Shown here piece after piece: positions 33,210 through 43,700 of a DNA stretch of 64,000 nt. The stretch's first letter is position 1, and every line of letters begins with the position of its first letter. The position numbers were made by a program, and so were the translations under genes. This DNA comes from Takakia lepidozioides (lineage: Eukaryota > Streptophyta > Takakiopsida > Takakiales > Takakiaceae): NCBI GenBank assembly GCA_030704615.1, contig CM060733.1:27032001-27096000 (forward strand). The letters run 5' to 3'. Below the pieces are notes generated by a model, which was not told the DNA's origin, did no database searches, and saw only the letters and a list, made by a program, of their open reading frames with translations.

Positions 33210-33560
33210 GTGGTTGGGCGTGGGATGGAGGCTTTGGAGACCTATGAGCAAATGATGGGGGAAGGGGTGAAGCCCGACCACATCACGTCTGTGTGTTTGC
33301 AAGCCTGGCAGCCTGGAAATGAGCGAAGGGGGTGCATGGTTGCATTGCAAAAGCAGGAGTTGGTGAGAAGAATGATGAAGGTCAGAGGGGTTAGAAAAGA
33401 GCCAGGTCGTTGCTGCATTGAGATCAAGGTGCACACCTTTGCTGTAGATGACAGGTTGCATCCCATAATTAAGGAAATCCATGCTGAGATGAGAAGATTG
33501 TCTGGGCAGATGAAGTGCCTTCAAAACATTTCACCCTGTTTTTCCCTCTTATCAAAATCG
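33210..33560 (+). pseudogene. PPR fragment with E/E+-type C-terminal domain
   Basis: On the plus strand, opposite to the preceding fragments, this reads GMEALETYEQMMGEGVKPDHIT. After a jump it reads RRMMKVRGVRKEPGRCCIEI, VHTFAVDDRLHP and IKEIHAEMRRLSGQMK. The latter is the E/E+ region that precedes DYW domains in plant RNA-editing PPR proteins (RGVKKEPGxSWIEV...HTFxxGDRxHP). It ends without a DYW domain. Confidence 0.85.
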
Positions 33561-33589
33561 TGCTTAAATTTTCATGTTGATTTCTGTAA

Positions 33590-34135
33590 GTTACTGGTTG
33601 AGTGAACCTTTGATAGTTTGCAATGCGTGTGCAAAGTTGGCAGCTTTGGAGAAGGACAAAGAGGTCGATGGCGACATTGTCAGAGCTGCAATTGTACCAC
33701 ATGTCATTCTGAACAACACCCTCGTGGTCATGTATGAAGAGAACAGTATGGCTGAACGAGATGTGGTGTCGTGGAACTCGATGCTTGCAGGGTATGCATA
33801 GCATGGGCATTGGATGGAGGCTTTGGCACCAGATGTTGTGCTTGGCACACTATGTAAACCCAGTAAGACCAGGGAGTAATTGAGCAGCTCAGTCTCAACC
33901 CTTTCCTAGTGCCAACAAACTCTGATGTGGATTCACGCCAAGAAAGGTCTGGAAGCTGGAAAGCAGGTCCATGGTGACAATGTCAAAGCTGGGATTGTAC
34001 TAGATGTCATTCTGAACTCTGCCCTGGTGGACATGTATGCTCAATATGGGTGCATTGAGGATGCAAAGCAAGGAACTTATGTGTACTCTGTTTATGTACT
34101 GGGTGTGGCAGGGAGGCTTTGGAGATTGTGAATGG
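33590..34135 (+). pseudogene. Further PPR fragments (two blocks)
   Basis: 33,615-33,800 reads CNACAKLAALEKDKEVDGDIV, NNTLVVMYEENSMAERDVVSWNSMLAGYA, ending in a TAG. 33,925-34,130 reads LEAGKQVHGDNVKAGIVLDV, NSALVDMYAQYGCIEDAKQGTYVYS. The second block is an inverted near-copy of minus-strand block 33,205-33,020, sharing EDAKQGTYVYS after the last motif. Confidence 0.8.
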
Positions 34136-34802
34136 GTAATGCCTGGTAGGTGAACCTCATGTGTATTCTGATGTCTGTGCCAGTCTTTGAGCACTGAAAA
34201 AGTGGAGATGGATCTGTATGTATTTGTAAGCCTATACGTTCTGATGTGAGGTTCTCTGGTTTTATGACAGGAACAAAACTATTGTGAGCAGGAAGTGAAG
34301 GGCCATCTCCTATTGGAATTCCTCAATCAGCATAGCTGGGCCTGAATCAAACATCAATGGACTACGCCTTTCGTCTTCACTGGGTGTTGCTGCTAAAAAA
34401 ATAACCGATTGTGAGAGGGTCCCTAATCGAATGATGCTTCCAGGTACATATTCTATTATGCATTTACGGCAAGAGAAAATATCTTTGTTGTACAGTCAGA
34501 TTTCATTGATTCTGGTCCCTTAGGTCAACACCTAATCCTTGCATAGTAGGTCCCTAGATTACTGGCCAAGAAGTGGGCAATAAGTTTTTCTGTGCTGGGG
34601 ACTAGTGAATTTAGATGTGATCCAAGCCTAGAATTACCACCTGTGTTGTGACGTCTATCTCTTTCACTAATGGGCTATTTGGAAGTAGTAGCTAGGACTC
34701 AAAAGCATAGCATTTGCCTCCTACCATAGCCATGGTTGTCCACTGCCTCTTGAAAGCTCTTCTGGCTGCATCATGCTCTACTTCTACCGACATGTCTGCT
34801 AT

Positions 34803-34806
<4 letters not shown>
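34136..34806. other. Intergenic, no gene recognised
   Basis: Unique-looking sequence with no supported coding potential. It lies between the PPR fragments and a (CT)n tract. Confidence 0.4.

Positions 34807-34840
<34 letters not shown>
34807..34840 (+). repeat. (CT)17 microsatellite
   Basis: Uninterrupted CT dinucleotides 20-55 nt upstream of the ATG at 34,862. CT-rich tracts are common in plant 5' leaders, so it may be the leader of that ORF. Confidence 0.95.
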
Positions 34841-34843
<3 letters not shown>

Positions 34844-34861
34844 CCATACATACAAACAACC

Positions 34862-35302
34862 ATGTCAACGTCGGAAATAGCCGACACAATAGACACTGTA
34901 ACAGACCAAGAAATAACCCACCAAGACATGACAAACGTGATATACGACAGTTTCACGTCCAATGACCATCATGCCCTAAAGGTGGGGAACACATGGAAAC
35001 GCCTGCCCTATAGTACAAACTTCCACAGCGCCTTGTGGAACGTCCCTTCGGACCGTGAAGAAATAGCAATCTTCGTAGGTATTGCAAAATTCCCCTACCT
35101 TGGCAAAACCGGGAATTGCAGATTCGTGACTTTCGCCGAAAAACTAAAAGACGCAAAATTCACAATATTGATAGAAGACAACCATTTCCTGTTCGACTAT
35201 GCAAATACAATAACGGAATGGTTCGATCATTGGAGGAGGCGAGGACATGAGGTGGATGGGTGGAAACAACATGAGCTTCATAAAAAAGCTCCTAAAAGCT
35301 AA
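34862..35302 (+). CDS. Orphan ORF, 146 residues, unrecognised
   Basis: The ATG at 34,862 is preceded by ACC and a CT-rich leader. The frame is open for 146 codons. It is acidic and rich in T, I, N and D at the start (MSTSEIADTIDTVTDQEIT). A more ordered part follows with VGNTWKRLPYS, DREEIAIFVGIAKFPYLGKT and ITEWFDHWRRRGHEVDGW. No signal peptide or membrane segment is visible. From about 35,240 another frame (MSFIKKLLKANANNSGSTS) reads equally protein-like and ends NVKK-stop at about 35,350, suggesting an original longer protein with a frameshift. Composition differs from nearby plant genes. It could be a captured viral or transposon gene; no family is claimed. Confidence 0.4.
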   Translation: MSTSEIADTIDTVTDQEITHQDMTNVIYDSFTSNDHHALKVGNTWKRLPYSTNFHSALWNVPSDREEIAIFVGIAKFPYLGKTGNCRFVTFAEKLKDAKFTILIEDNHFLFDYANTITEWFDHWRRRGHEVDGWKQHELHKKAPKS

Positions 35303-35364
35303 CGCAAACAACTCTGGCTCGACGTCCGGTAACAACACAAACGTCAAAAAATAACAACGACGAT

Positions 35365-35541
35365 ATGTACAATACAATAGAAGTCCTTAACGAAAATGGC
35401 CAAAAAATGGATGTAGAATCCGTACGTTCAGGGGATCTCGTTGCAGTCAAGTGTAACATCCAATATTGGATGAATTTTCGTCACAAGAAACATGGGCTTT
35501 CATTCCAACTAAAAGGGGTCAAACTGTTGGCCAAAGCATAA
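35365..35541 (+). CDS. Short orphan ORF, 58 residues, unrecognised
   Basis: It begins MYNTIEVLNENGQKMDVESV and continues RSGDLVAVKCNIQYWMNF, GLSFQLKGVKLLAKA, then TAA. The pattern GD-hydrophobic-V-hydrophobic...G-hydrophobic-hydrophobic-x-L-x-G-V is beta-rich and recalls small OB-fold-like single-stranded-DNA-binding proteins. It lies 63 nt after the stop of the 146-residue ORF, on the same strand, and may be the frameshifted end of the same protein. Function is unknown. Confidence 0.35.
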   Translation: MYNTIEVLNENGQKMDVESVRSGDLVAVKCNIQYWMNFRHKKHGLSFQLKGVKLLAKA

Positions 35542-35935
35542 GAGGAGACAGAGTCGAACGACGACAACTCGAGCAAAGGCGTAGCTTGGTAGAGCTTAAA
35601 TTAGACACATCTAAACCTTCCATGTAAGGGCCACCATATTTTATAAAGACCGTCCTCCTTCTCCTCTTCAAAAAGTCTACATTTTGTCCCAATGCATGCT
35701 CACAACGGATAATAAAAAAAAAAAACGATTTATCATAGTCCAAATCTACTTGTTGTACCAAGACGACCAATGGAAAACCCCTCCAACTCCCTCCTCCCCC
35801 CACCAATCGGATCCGTACTCTCTCTCATGATCCTCGAGTATGGCCCATCCGTCCGGACGTCCTTCTCAGAAGTCGTCGCTAGTAGTGCGGAGCAACGCGA
35901 AACCCTAGTGCTCATATTTCTCCACTTAGAAAATG

Positions 35936-36070
35936 TGGCACAGCGGCTGGTACGTGCACAGTGTGTAGCCCCGGTGGTTCGGGGTTCGAACCCGTTGCCC
36001 AGTCCTGTGTGTGATTGTTGTGTCGCCCTGGTGGTTTGGGGTTCAAACCCGCTGCCCAGTCCTGTGTGTG
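35936..36070 (+). mobile_element. tRNA-derived SINE with duplicated B-box segment
   Basis: A perfect A box TGGCACAGCGG (35,936-35,946) and a B box in GGGGTTCGAACCC (35,981-35,993). The segment GCCCCGGTGGTTCGGGGTTCGAACCCGTTGCCCAGTCCTGTGTGTG (35,968-36,013) is repeated with few changes at about 36,024-36,069 (GCCCTGGTGGTTTGGGGTTCAAACCC...). No acceptor stem or anticodon arm can be formed, so it is not a tRNA gene. An open frame starting at 35,770 runs through it and is probably accidental. Confidence 0.7.
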
Positions 36071-37469
36071 GATTTTTCGTGACCAGTCTGGGGGTGACGT
36101 TTCCCTCCTGTGTGCCCGAACCTGTGATGCCATTCTCAATGCGAAATGTATGCCGTGCATGCGTCTGCCTCTCATTGTTCTCTTTCTGACTCGAGACCTT
36201 CTTCGGCATCTACCTAATAGCTCATCAGCAGATTATACCAGTCTGAAGCCTTGAATTCTTATCACATGACTATTACCTGCCCTTGCATTCTCTCGACTTA
36301 TATATCTGTACATTCCCCGGTTTTATCTCTGTTTCCAAATCTTCCCTCGACTCTCACACCATTCATACGCCGATAAGAAAGTAACTAGAAAGCAAGCAAG
36401 CCATTCCACTTCAATCGACTCATTGAAACTGCAGGGACACTCAAGAACTCCAGCTAGTTGCAATTTCTGAAATCAAGTGACCATGTTCATGCCACTATTC
36501 TTGATTGCAACGCTCACCTCACGAGATTGAATGTGCACTGACAAACAGGTATTGTTCATGTAGTTTCATTTCTTGTGTGTATGAAGAGAAAAGTAAGATG
36601 CCATTGAAAGAGTTTGAGATGGTCGTAATGCAAGCGTTCAATACGCTAACTTCTGACTTCACTTTGAAGATAATGATGTAAATGAACCTAGTCCTGAACT
36701 GAGGCAAAGTCATCTTACTAGCTGTACAGTGTAGATAAGAACTGTGAACCTAAGTACTGGTTGTGCATATGCTCTAACCCAAAGGAGCTACTTGGAAGCT
36801 ACTCAGAAGCATGTGTGTTTCTTCTGTCATTGTGTTTCTTTTCCCTACCCTCCTGTTGTGGCTGTTTTAAATGTCAAGCATCCTGTAAATTTACAATGAG
36901 AGGGAGGTGGATATAGGTTCCATACAGATAAGCTTCCATGCAGATGTCAGTTTTAAGGGGCTGGCATACTTCTTTTGTCACAGGTTGGTCAGATGATGGT
37001 ATTTACTGGTCTGACGTTATCACTTCAGTACTGAAGTAGCATCTTGTTTGGATAGCTAGACTCTCTAGTTTCATGTCCTGTGGGGTTACCAGAAGGCCCT
37101 GAGAGCATTTTTCATGCTTACCTGATTTCATCTCAATAATAGGTTCTATTGGGATAAGTTGTTGTTACATTCAAAGTGTATGTCCTGTAAGCAAATTGAA
37201 GCTGATACTATTGGCTGTGGCTCTGTGAATGTCTGTGGGCATGACCTGTCTAAACGCATCAGCTATCCCATTCCTTAACATGTAATGTCTCATTTAATCG
37301 TATGCTTTGTTTTAATTTTGCTGCACACTAGAGTGGCAGAGGAGTTTAATCTGGAACAGTGGGGCTATGGTTCCACACTCCTGGCTGCAGTATTCACCTT
37401 TATTCTTAGGGATGACTTTGAATTGTGGAAGTACCTTGAGATGCTGCATGTGAGAAATAAATCTCTTTG
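36071..37469. other. Intergenic, no gene recognised
   Basis: No domain-bearing frame or strong repeat. Some of this could hold 5' exons of the SMP/C2 relative that follows, but I cannot identify any. Confidence 0.35.
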
Positions 37470-38547
37470 TTGCCATGAGGCCTAGCTTTACTTGTTGTGA
37501 AGCAGCCACATCAGTTAGTCAACATGGTACAGTTTTTAGCATTCACAGAGAGAGAGAGAGTTGCAAGAGTGCTTATGCCTCAATGAGTGAAATGTTTTAC
37601 TTCATGGTTCTTCTTAAAGCAATGGGTTCACTGATGTTTAGAGTTGGTAACCGAGATAGAATGGAAGAAGGTAATCTCATTTGCAAGTCAGATCTGCTTG
37701 TAGGAAAGGATACTGATATGGATGGTGGATGTTTTCGTTACAAGTTTTTGACTAAGTTGCTCACACAAGATCTTCCTCTACTATTTGTTCGCCCGAACAA
37801 GACAATGGTCAATTTTTTGAAAGGGAAAGTTGTAGGTCCTGTCTACAAGGATTTCAAAGACGGGTTGTTTTTAAGAGGATTTGCTGGAGAGCTCTCAATA
37901 ACTCTCATAGAGGCACGCAATCTACCATATTTTCCCATTGGAACTACTTTTTACCTTGGCTTTTGTGGCAATTCATTCAGACAAGGCACCATGTCTGTGT
38001 CTCTCTCTCTGAGTCTACTGTACTGCTCAACGCACATCCCATCAACCGATGGACACTCTCAGAGTTCAGACAATATGTATGAGACAAGTAAGAGTTTACT
38101 GTGCAGTAATCTAAGAGCATATTCAAGCTCTAAGCAGAAGCTTTGTTGCAGAGTAGGTTAGCCCCACTCCATTCACCACATAGGAAGAGATTACCATGGA
38201 ACAACCATCTCTAGTTTTCAGTATACGCATTTCAATCACACAACTTTCTAGAATGTGATGCAGACATAGAGCAATAGTTTCACCAATCTTGGGAAGACTT
38301 AAAACTACCTGCTATTGCCTTCCCTCAAGCAGTTCTTGCTCCTGAAAGCTCCACAGATTGTGGTGACTGGTTGGCACTCTTGTAGATAAGTTTTGGAGAT
38401 GCATGAAATTTGGTGATTTTGTGAGATACAAGGAGTTGGTTGATGTGGATTTTTGGAGTGTGCAGGCAAGACAGAGCAAGTTCTTCATAGTAAGAAGAAC
38501 AGTAAAATGTCCATAATCGGTCCCCCAGGCTCTCCAGTCTGGAATCA
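37470..38547 (+). pseudogene. SMP/C2-domain (NTMC2/synaptotagmin-like) gene remnant
   Basis: One open stretch (37,680-37,985) reads the end of an SMP lipid-transfer domain and the start of a C2 domain: FLTKLLTQDLPLLFVRP, KGKVVGPVYKDFKDG, GELSITLIEARNLPYFPIG. After about 480 bp a GT-AG-bounded exon (about 38,465-38,547) continues the same C2 domain: KKNSKMSIIGPPGSPVWNQ. This order matches plant NTMC2T5-like proteins that tether the ER to other membranes. The calcium-binding DPY segment between the two is missing, there is no usable donor after FPIG, and no later C2 exons or upstream SMP exons are found. It is therefore a partial, probably dead copy. Confidence 0.6.
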
Positions 38548-38668
38548 GGTGACATGTGACATCCAAGGTGAGTTGTGACTGCCTGTACTTATCTTTTACG
38601 TAGCACATTAGCTGCCCTGTAGCGGATCTTTTGCCTCCCTATCTCTCTCTCTCTAACTCTTTATATTG

Positions 38669-38702
<34 letters not shown>

Positions 38703-39978
38703 ATGATTTAGGAGTCTGGCATGCAAGCCTCCCAAAAGCTGAATTTTTTTATTGATGGGCAGGTACTGGGAGGCAATTGGCGGAATGTGATGCGGCCAGG
38801 AGCACTGGCACGTGCATCCATTCCAGGTCGGTGAAGACTACCATAGCCGCCTATGAAGTTTGCCACATTGGTGGTTTGACAGATGGTTCAGTGATGGTTC
38901 AACAGCTAGAGGGACCAAGTATGCAAATGGGAAGGAAGCAAATTGATAAAGGACCTATAATAGCTATTTGGCTGTCACCATTGCGGCAATCGCCGCGGAG
39001 AGAGGTGTGATCTGTCACACGTAGCCTCTCCTTCCTATGCGATGGAGGTGTAGGTTTCGAGGTTGGGGTGGTAGGGGCAAGTTCATTTAATCAGATTACA
39101 GGTCCACTGATCCTGGTTGATTGATTTGCATGCCAGGATTGCAGATCACATTCCCCCGAACATAATCATAGCCAGGTAGGCAAATTTAAGAAATGTCACT
39201 AGGCTGCTGCGCCATGTGGGACGCCTGCTCATCAGAAAAGAAGCAGGCATGCAACGACTCTTTCCCCAGTGCGTTTCCTGTATGAAGCGCCAGAGTGCTG
39301 CACTTCACGATGGCAAGCATGCTTTGGTGTTCCACTTCTGACAAGGTTTTCCGGAGGTGGGCTCAATTCTGTAACTCTTCTGACCTTCTGTCAGTGGATT
39401 ATATTGCAGGCAGTCCAACTCACATCAGAGTTTCAGAATATGGTTGTGCTGTGAGCCTTGAGTTGTGAATCCCCATGTGACTGGTGGTTAGGGTTCCAAG
39501 TGTGTTGAGGGGGCAAGTGTGGGTGGGATGGCAGCCACCTTACTGGACAGGTTTATGTATAGGAGCATTGCAGCTGGAGGAGCATAATATGGCCCAAAAA
39601 TCATAAAGACTGCAGCCCCGCAAGGACAAGACACACTTAAAATCCCTAGTAGATTGGTAGATCATGCAATGAGGTTGATTATTTCTCTTGCTACCTTCAC
39701 ACGACTTAACGGCGGAATGTGGACCATTTGTACCTGAATGTGGATACTCCTCGGATTCTGATAGTATCTGAAGTTGTGCTTCAAAACTTCGAACTTTCCT
39801 CATCAGCAGAGCGTTATATTTCAGATCCAGAGCATCCTTCTACATGCAGACGAGTTAATATCCAGAGTAACCTTAAAGCAATATTTAATGTTTTGGACAA
39901 AGTGAAGTTCAAGACCTACTTTCTTTTGGGTTGATTCAACCTTTTGAGAAATGTGACTAAGCTGTTTGCAAAGAAACA
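38548..39978. other. Intergenic, with a (GA)n tract
   Basis: (AG)14 occupies 38,671-38,699. The frame at 38,777-39,009 and that at 39,719-39,933 have no recognised domain. Nothing else is supported. Confidence 0.4.
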
Positions 39979-39982
39979 TTAA

Positions 39983-40317
39983 CCCCTAAGCGACCCAACT
40001 TGGGTCGGTTGGGTTTAGAAAACAGGTTTAGAAAACAGGCTGGTTATCCCTGAGGTTAAGCCTGATGTGGGCCCACATAGGCTCATGCGATTGGAAATCA
40101 AGGCAGGTATGACGTGGCATTTCCCAATTGGTCATATGACCTGACAATTGTCACGTGGAGAGCGCGGAGTCCACACTAGACCCGCGGAGTCCACACTACA
40201 CCCTAAACCCTGCACGTGTTTTACAGGGCCTTAGTAAATCTCAAGATATAAATGTTTTAGAGGGCCAGGGTCCAGTTTTTGAGGTCTTGGCAAAAATTGG
40301 CCCTTGTCCTTTAGGGG
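39983..40317. mobile_element. 335-bp MITE flanked by TTAA
   Basis: TTAA (39,979-39,982) precedes CCCCTAAGCGAC, and GTCCTTTAGGGG precedes TTAA (40,318-40,321). The termini are inverted repeats (10 of 12 match). The left end then gives CCAACTTGGGTCGG. The termini resemble the 1.2-kb element at 7,244-8,473, so both probably belong to one piggyBac-type non-autonomous family. It is non-coding and lies downstream of the P450 gene. Confidence 0.7.
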
Positions 40318-40374
40318 TTAAAGAGTTTACAATATATAAAAGTGTCATCATTTATTTTATCCTACATGCGAAAG

Positions 40375-40674
40375 CTCCAAGTGGAGAGTTTCACAGTTTC
40401 TCCTCCCAAAAACCCAATGATGGAGAACCTCCCCAGATCTCTCGCCCAGTTCCAAAACCTCCAGGCGGAGATGTTCTGAATTTCTCCAAAATCTAGGGTG
40501 GAGAGTTTCTCTACTTCTCCAAATTCATGGATAGAGAACCTCCCATATCTCTCCACCTCGGGATATTGAAGAATAATCCACATTCTCCACCTGGAGATGG
40601 AAGAATTTCAGATTCTCTCAGTGTAAATCTCCTGGAGATTTATGTGGATTTCTGTTCACAATCTCCGGGTGGAG
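40375..40674. repeat. Array of CTCC-N4-GGAG palindromes
   Basis: Perfect or near-perfect 12-bp palindromes occur at 40,375 (CTCCAAGTGGAG), 40,459 (CTCCAGGCGGAG), 40,585 (CTCCACCTGGAG) and 40,663 (CTCCGGGTGGAG), with a shortened form at 40,629 (CTCCTGGAG). Half-sites fill the gaps. It lies within about 70-375 bp of the P450 stop codon, so it may lie in its 3' UTR or terminator region. It could be a decayed minisatellite with a unit of roughly 42 bp. Confidence 0.65.
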
Positions 40675-40746
40675 AAACTTCAAAACCTCCTTGTTAGTCT
40701 TCCCTCCAAGTTGAGAACATTGAAGAAAGCTACTCTGTCGTGTTCT

Positions 40747-43700
40747 TCAAGTTTGTAATCTCTTTGCAATTTTCAAGAGCAACCCCTTTTTCACGTGGTC
40801 GACGGTAAGTTCCTCATTGGGGTCAACAAGTGACCATTGTAAGCGTCTAACCAGTTGATCCAGAAACACCAACATCTCCAGCCTCGCAAACTCAGCGCCA
40901 GGGCAGCTGTGTAGACCTCCTCCAAATGGTACAAACGTGTACTGAGGAGGTCCAATACCTTGGAATCGAGATGGGTCGAATTTGTGTGGTTCAGGAAAGT
41001 ACTCTGGGACCATGTTGGAGCGGAATGATGAATTCATCACCTGTGATATCACATAGGACACAACATACTGGAAGTAAGATCTAGACCTAGCTTCAGAAAT
41101 CAAGTTTTCTTCAATGGAGAACTGTAAATCTATGAGTTTTTTAGGCCTAGTTCTCAGAAAGTGTGAGCTGATCATGCGAGATACAGTGATATCCGACAAT
41201 GCTGATTGCTTTGGACGAGTTATTGACCACTTGAACATGATGAGTTTAGGTGGTTTTGATCGATGAAGCCCAATGCTTGGATTAGTGCCCAATATTGAAT
41301 AAGGACAAAGAGAGAATTAGATGAGCTACTGGGTGGATCTTAGCAGGATGTACCTTCCACCCCTTGGGAATTGTAAAGCCTTCGAATTCAAAATCGGTAA
41401 TAGCCTCCCGAAAGGCTAATGGCACCACTGGTACTATGCGCATACTTTCTTGGATTACGCGCCATGTGTACTCCATGTGCTTCGTATTCGTCCAGTTCAT
41501 TCCTACTCCAGGTTCCCTCTCTGCAGCAATCTGTCTTAGCTCTGCAAACTTGTACAAAAAAATCAGCAAGCACTTCTATTGGAAGAAGAAGAAGACGAAG
41601 GTAAGTGAACTCCTGCTGAAATAAGCGGAAGCCGAGTGCAATGCGAAGAGATAATTTAATAGCTAGAATAAGAAGTTGTTTCACTTATTTTTTGTTATAT
41701 TATGATAATTTGCTGGTATACTAAAGACATCATATTGGGTTTACACATGTCTAGTGTAAACCTTCATGATTATGTATTAAGATTAAGCTTGGCTGGTAAG
41801 CACTTTCGAAGCGTCTTCTATGGTTTGGAGGTGAGCAAGTATACTTTATTATCATCTTTCTAGTCTGCTGGTCAATTTGCTTGTAGTGAATTATTGAAAC
41901 AACTTCATCTTTGAGGTGTGTACAATCTACCACTTGATGGCCGGGCACGTTGGCATCAACCTCACACGCTATGCACATATTTCATGGGAAGCACCCTCAC
42001 CCATGCCAATTCTCATATCAATGATGTCATAGGAAACGTACTACAATGTGGCATGAGATGAAGGCTACCTTTCAGAATCTCGTTCACGCAGGTCGGATTT
42101 TCAGCCAAGAGGCGCACCGTCGTGGAAAGGGCGGAGGCCGTGGTTTCGTGACCAGCAAACAGGAGAACAACAATGTTGTCTTGGATGGCTGCCTCGGAGA
42201 GGAACTGTTCATTCTCGTCCGGCGTCGTCAGGAGCACCGACAGAAGGTCTTGACGCGGCGATGCGCGTTTGTCTTTGAGTTCCTGCCACGGTCCAGATCT
42301 TGCATGGTCATAACAATGCTTGACCAATCCCTGATCTGTTGAAAAGAAAGAAAGACGGCAACTGTCTTCGAGGAGGTGTAAATGCATCTGCCTCATAAAA
42401 AACGGTCATTCAGCTACGAGCTTGAATTGCAGTATGTAGCAAGTGTAATAGCACCTAGTAAATTAGATGGTAGATCCCGCTTTTAGTTGTACAAGAGGTT
42501 CTCTTGTTACCTGGCGCCTTCTTGTCATGATGGCAACGAGGCAGCTCTGGATGGTCTGACGTGCCCGTTTAGCTTTCCAGAAAGTAGTGCCCGGGATATC
42601 GAAGGGAAGGCTCATGAGGCCTTCCACCATAGCGTTGAATGCATCGAAAAGTCTGTCGAGTTCAGGGCCCTCCTTTAAGCTCAAGAACAGGTCGCATGAC
42701 AAAACAAATGCAAATAGTTTGAGGCACGTAGATCCTGTCACTTGGTCTTGATTCTCCCAGTGCTTGGATATGTGGGCCGCTGCCAATACCTCCATTCTTG
42801 GCACAAGACTCTGGAGCGATTCAGGACTGAAGAAAGTCATGACGATTCGGCGGATGCGTCTGTGCAATCTCCCCATAGTGGAGATTAGTTCAAAGCAGCA
42901 GCATTGTGCAGTCACTTGGGCGAACTTTTAGGAATTCTTATCGTGCGTCAAATTGTCTCACAATAGCAAGGTCGAGCACGTGCACATTGTTTGGATGGCA
43001 AGCTTATTGTGTATGAAGTTGCTGCATGCCAATCTACAAATTGTATTTTTGAATCTTAAGTAGAGCAGTGATCATCATACCACATGCCATGGTCATGTAC
43101 ACAGACATGCTGCAAATACTGCTTTAGACCTTTCTGGAAACTTGGTGAAGTTCTACGGTTGAACATTTGTTTGAAATAGGTACCAGTTCAAAGGAAGTCT
43201 GTAAGCAAATCGGTCACTTGTTTTGGCAAGTTTCTTCATTGACAAGTTTGTCCATTTCAGAAGACAATCATTCTTAAGGGGTATTATTTACCTGTGAGAG
43301 TTGGGGGTCGCGTTGAAAAAATTGGCTTCCCTTCCGAGAAGATTGACAATTGCGTCGGGCCAGCAATCTCGAACCAGTTTGTTCTCATTGGTAAACACGA
43401 ACTTGTTTCCAGCAGGCGCGGGCAAGCATACAGTCTGTGTTAGCAACAACGATGTTTTTAACACCCTTCCATATTTCTCCTCCCGAGTCTGCGACCAGAT
43501 CAAATTATGAGATCATTTGGCAGACAGCTCTGAAATCGACTAGATCTTGCGACTCAGAAATTGACCTATTGTGTCAACACTGTATTTCACTTATGCTACG
43601 TGGATGATCGATAATTGGATTAACAAATGCCACGGACTCAAACTAAATATAATAGCTCAGCTGCTCGTGGCAAGTTTTCCTTCCACATTTGTTATTAATC

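Noticed and set aside
34862-35541. Firm assignment to an endogenous giant virus
   Set aside because: Only composition and a short beta-type pattern suggest it; no diagnostic viral motif is visible, so it is kept as a hypothesis only.
35770-36189. Protein gene of 139 codons
   Set aside because: It runs through the SINE and its duplicated module; the protein has no recognisable features and the frame is probably chance.
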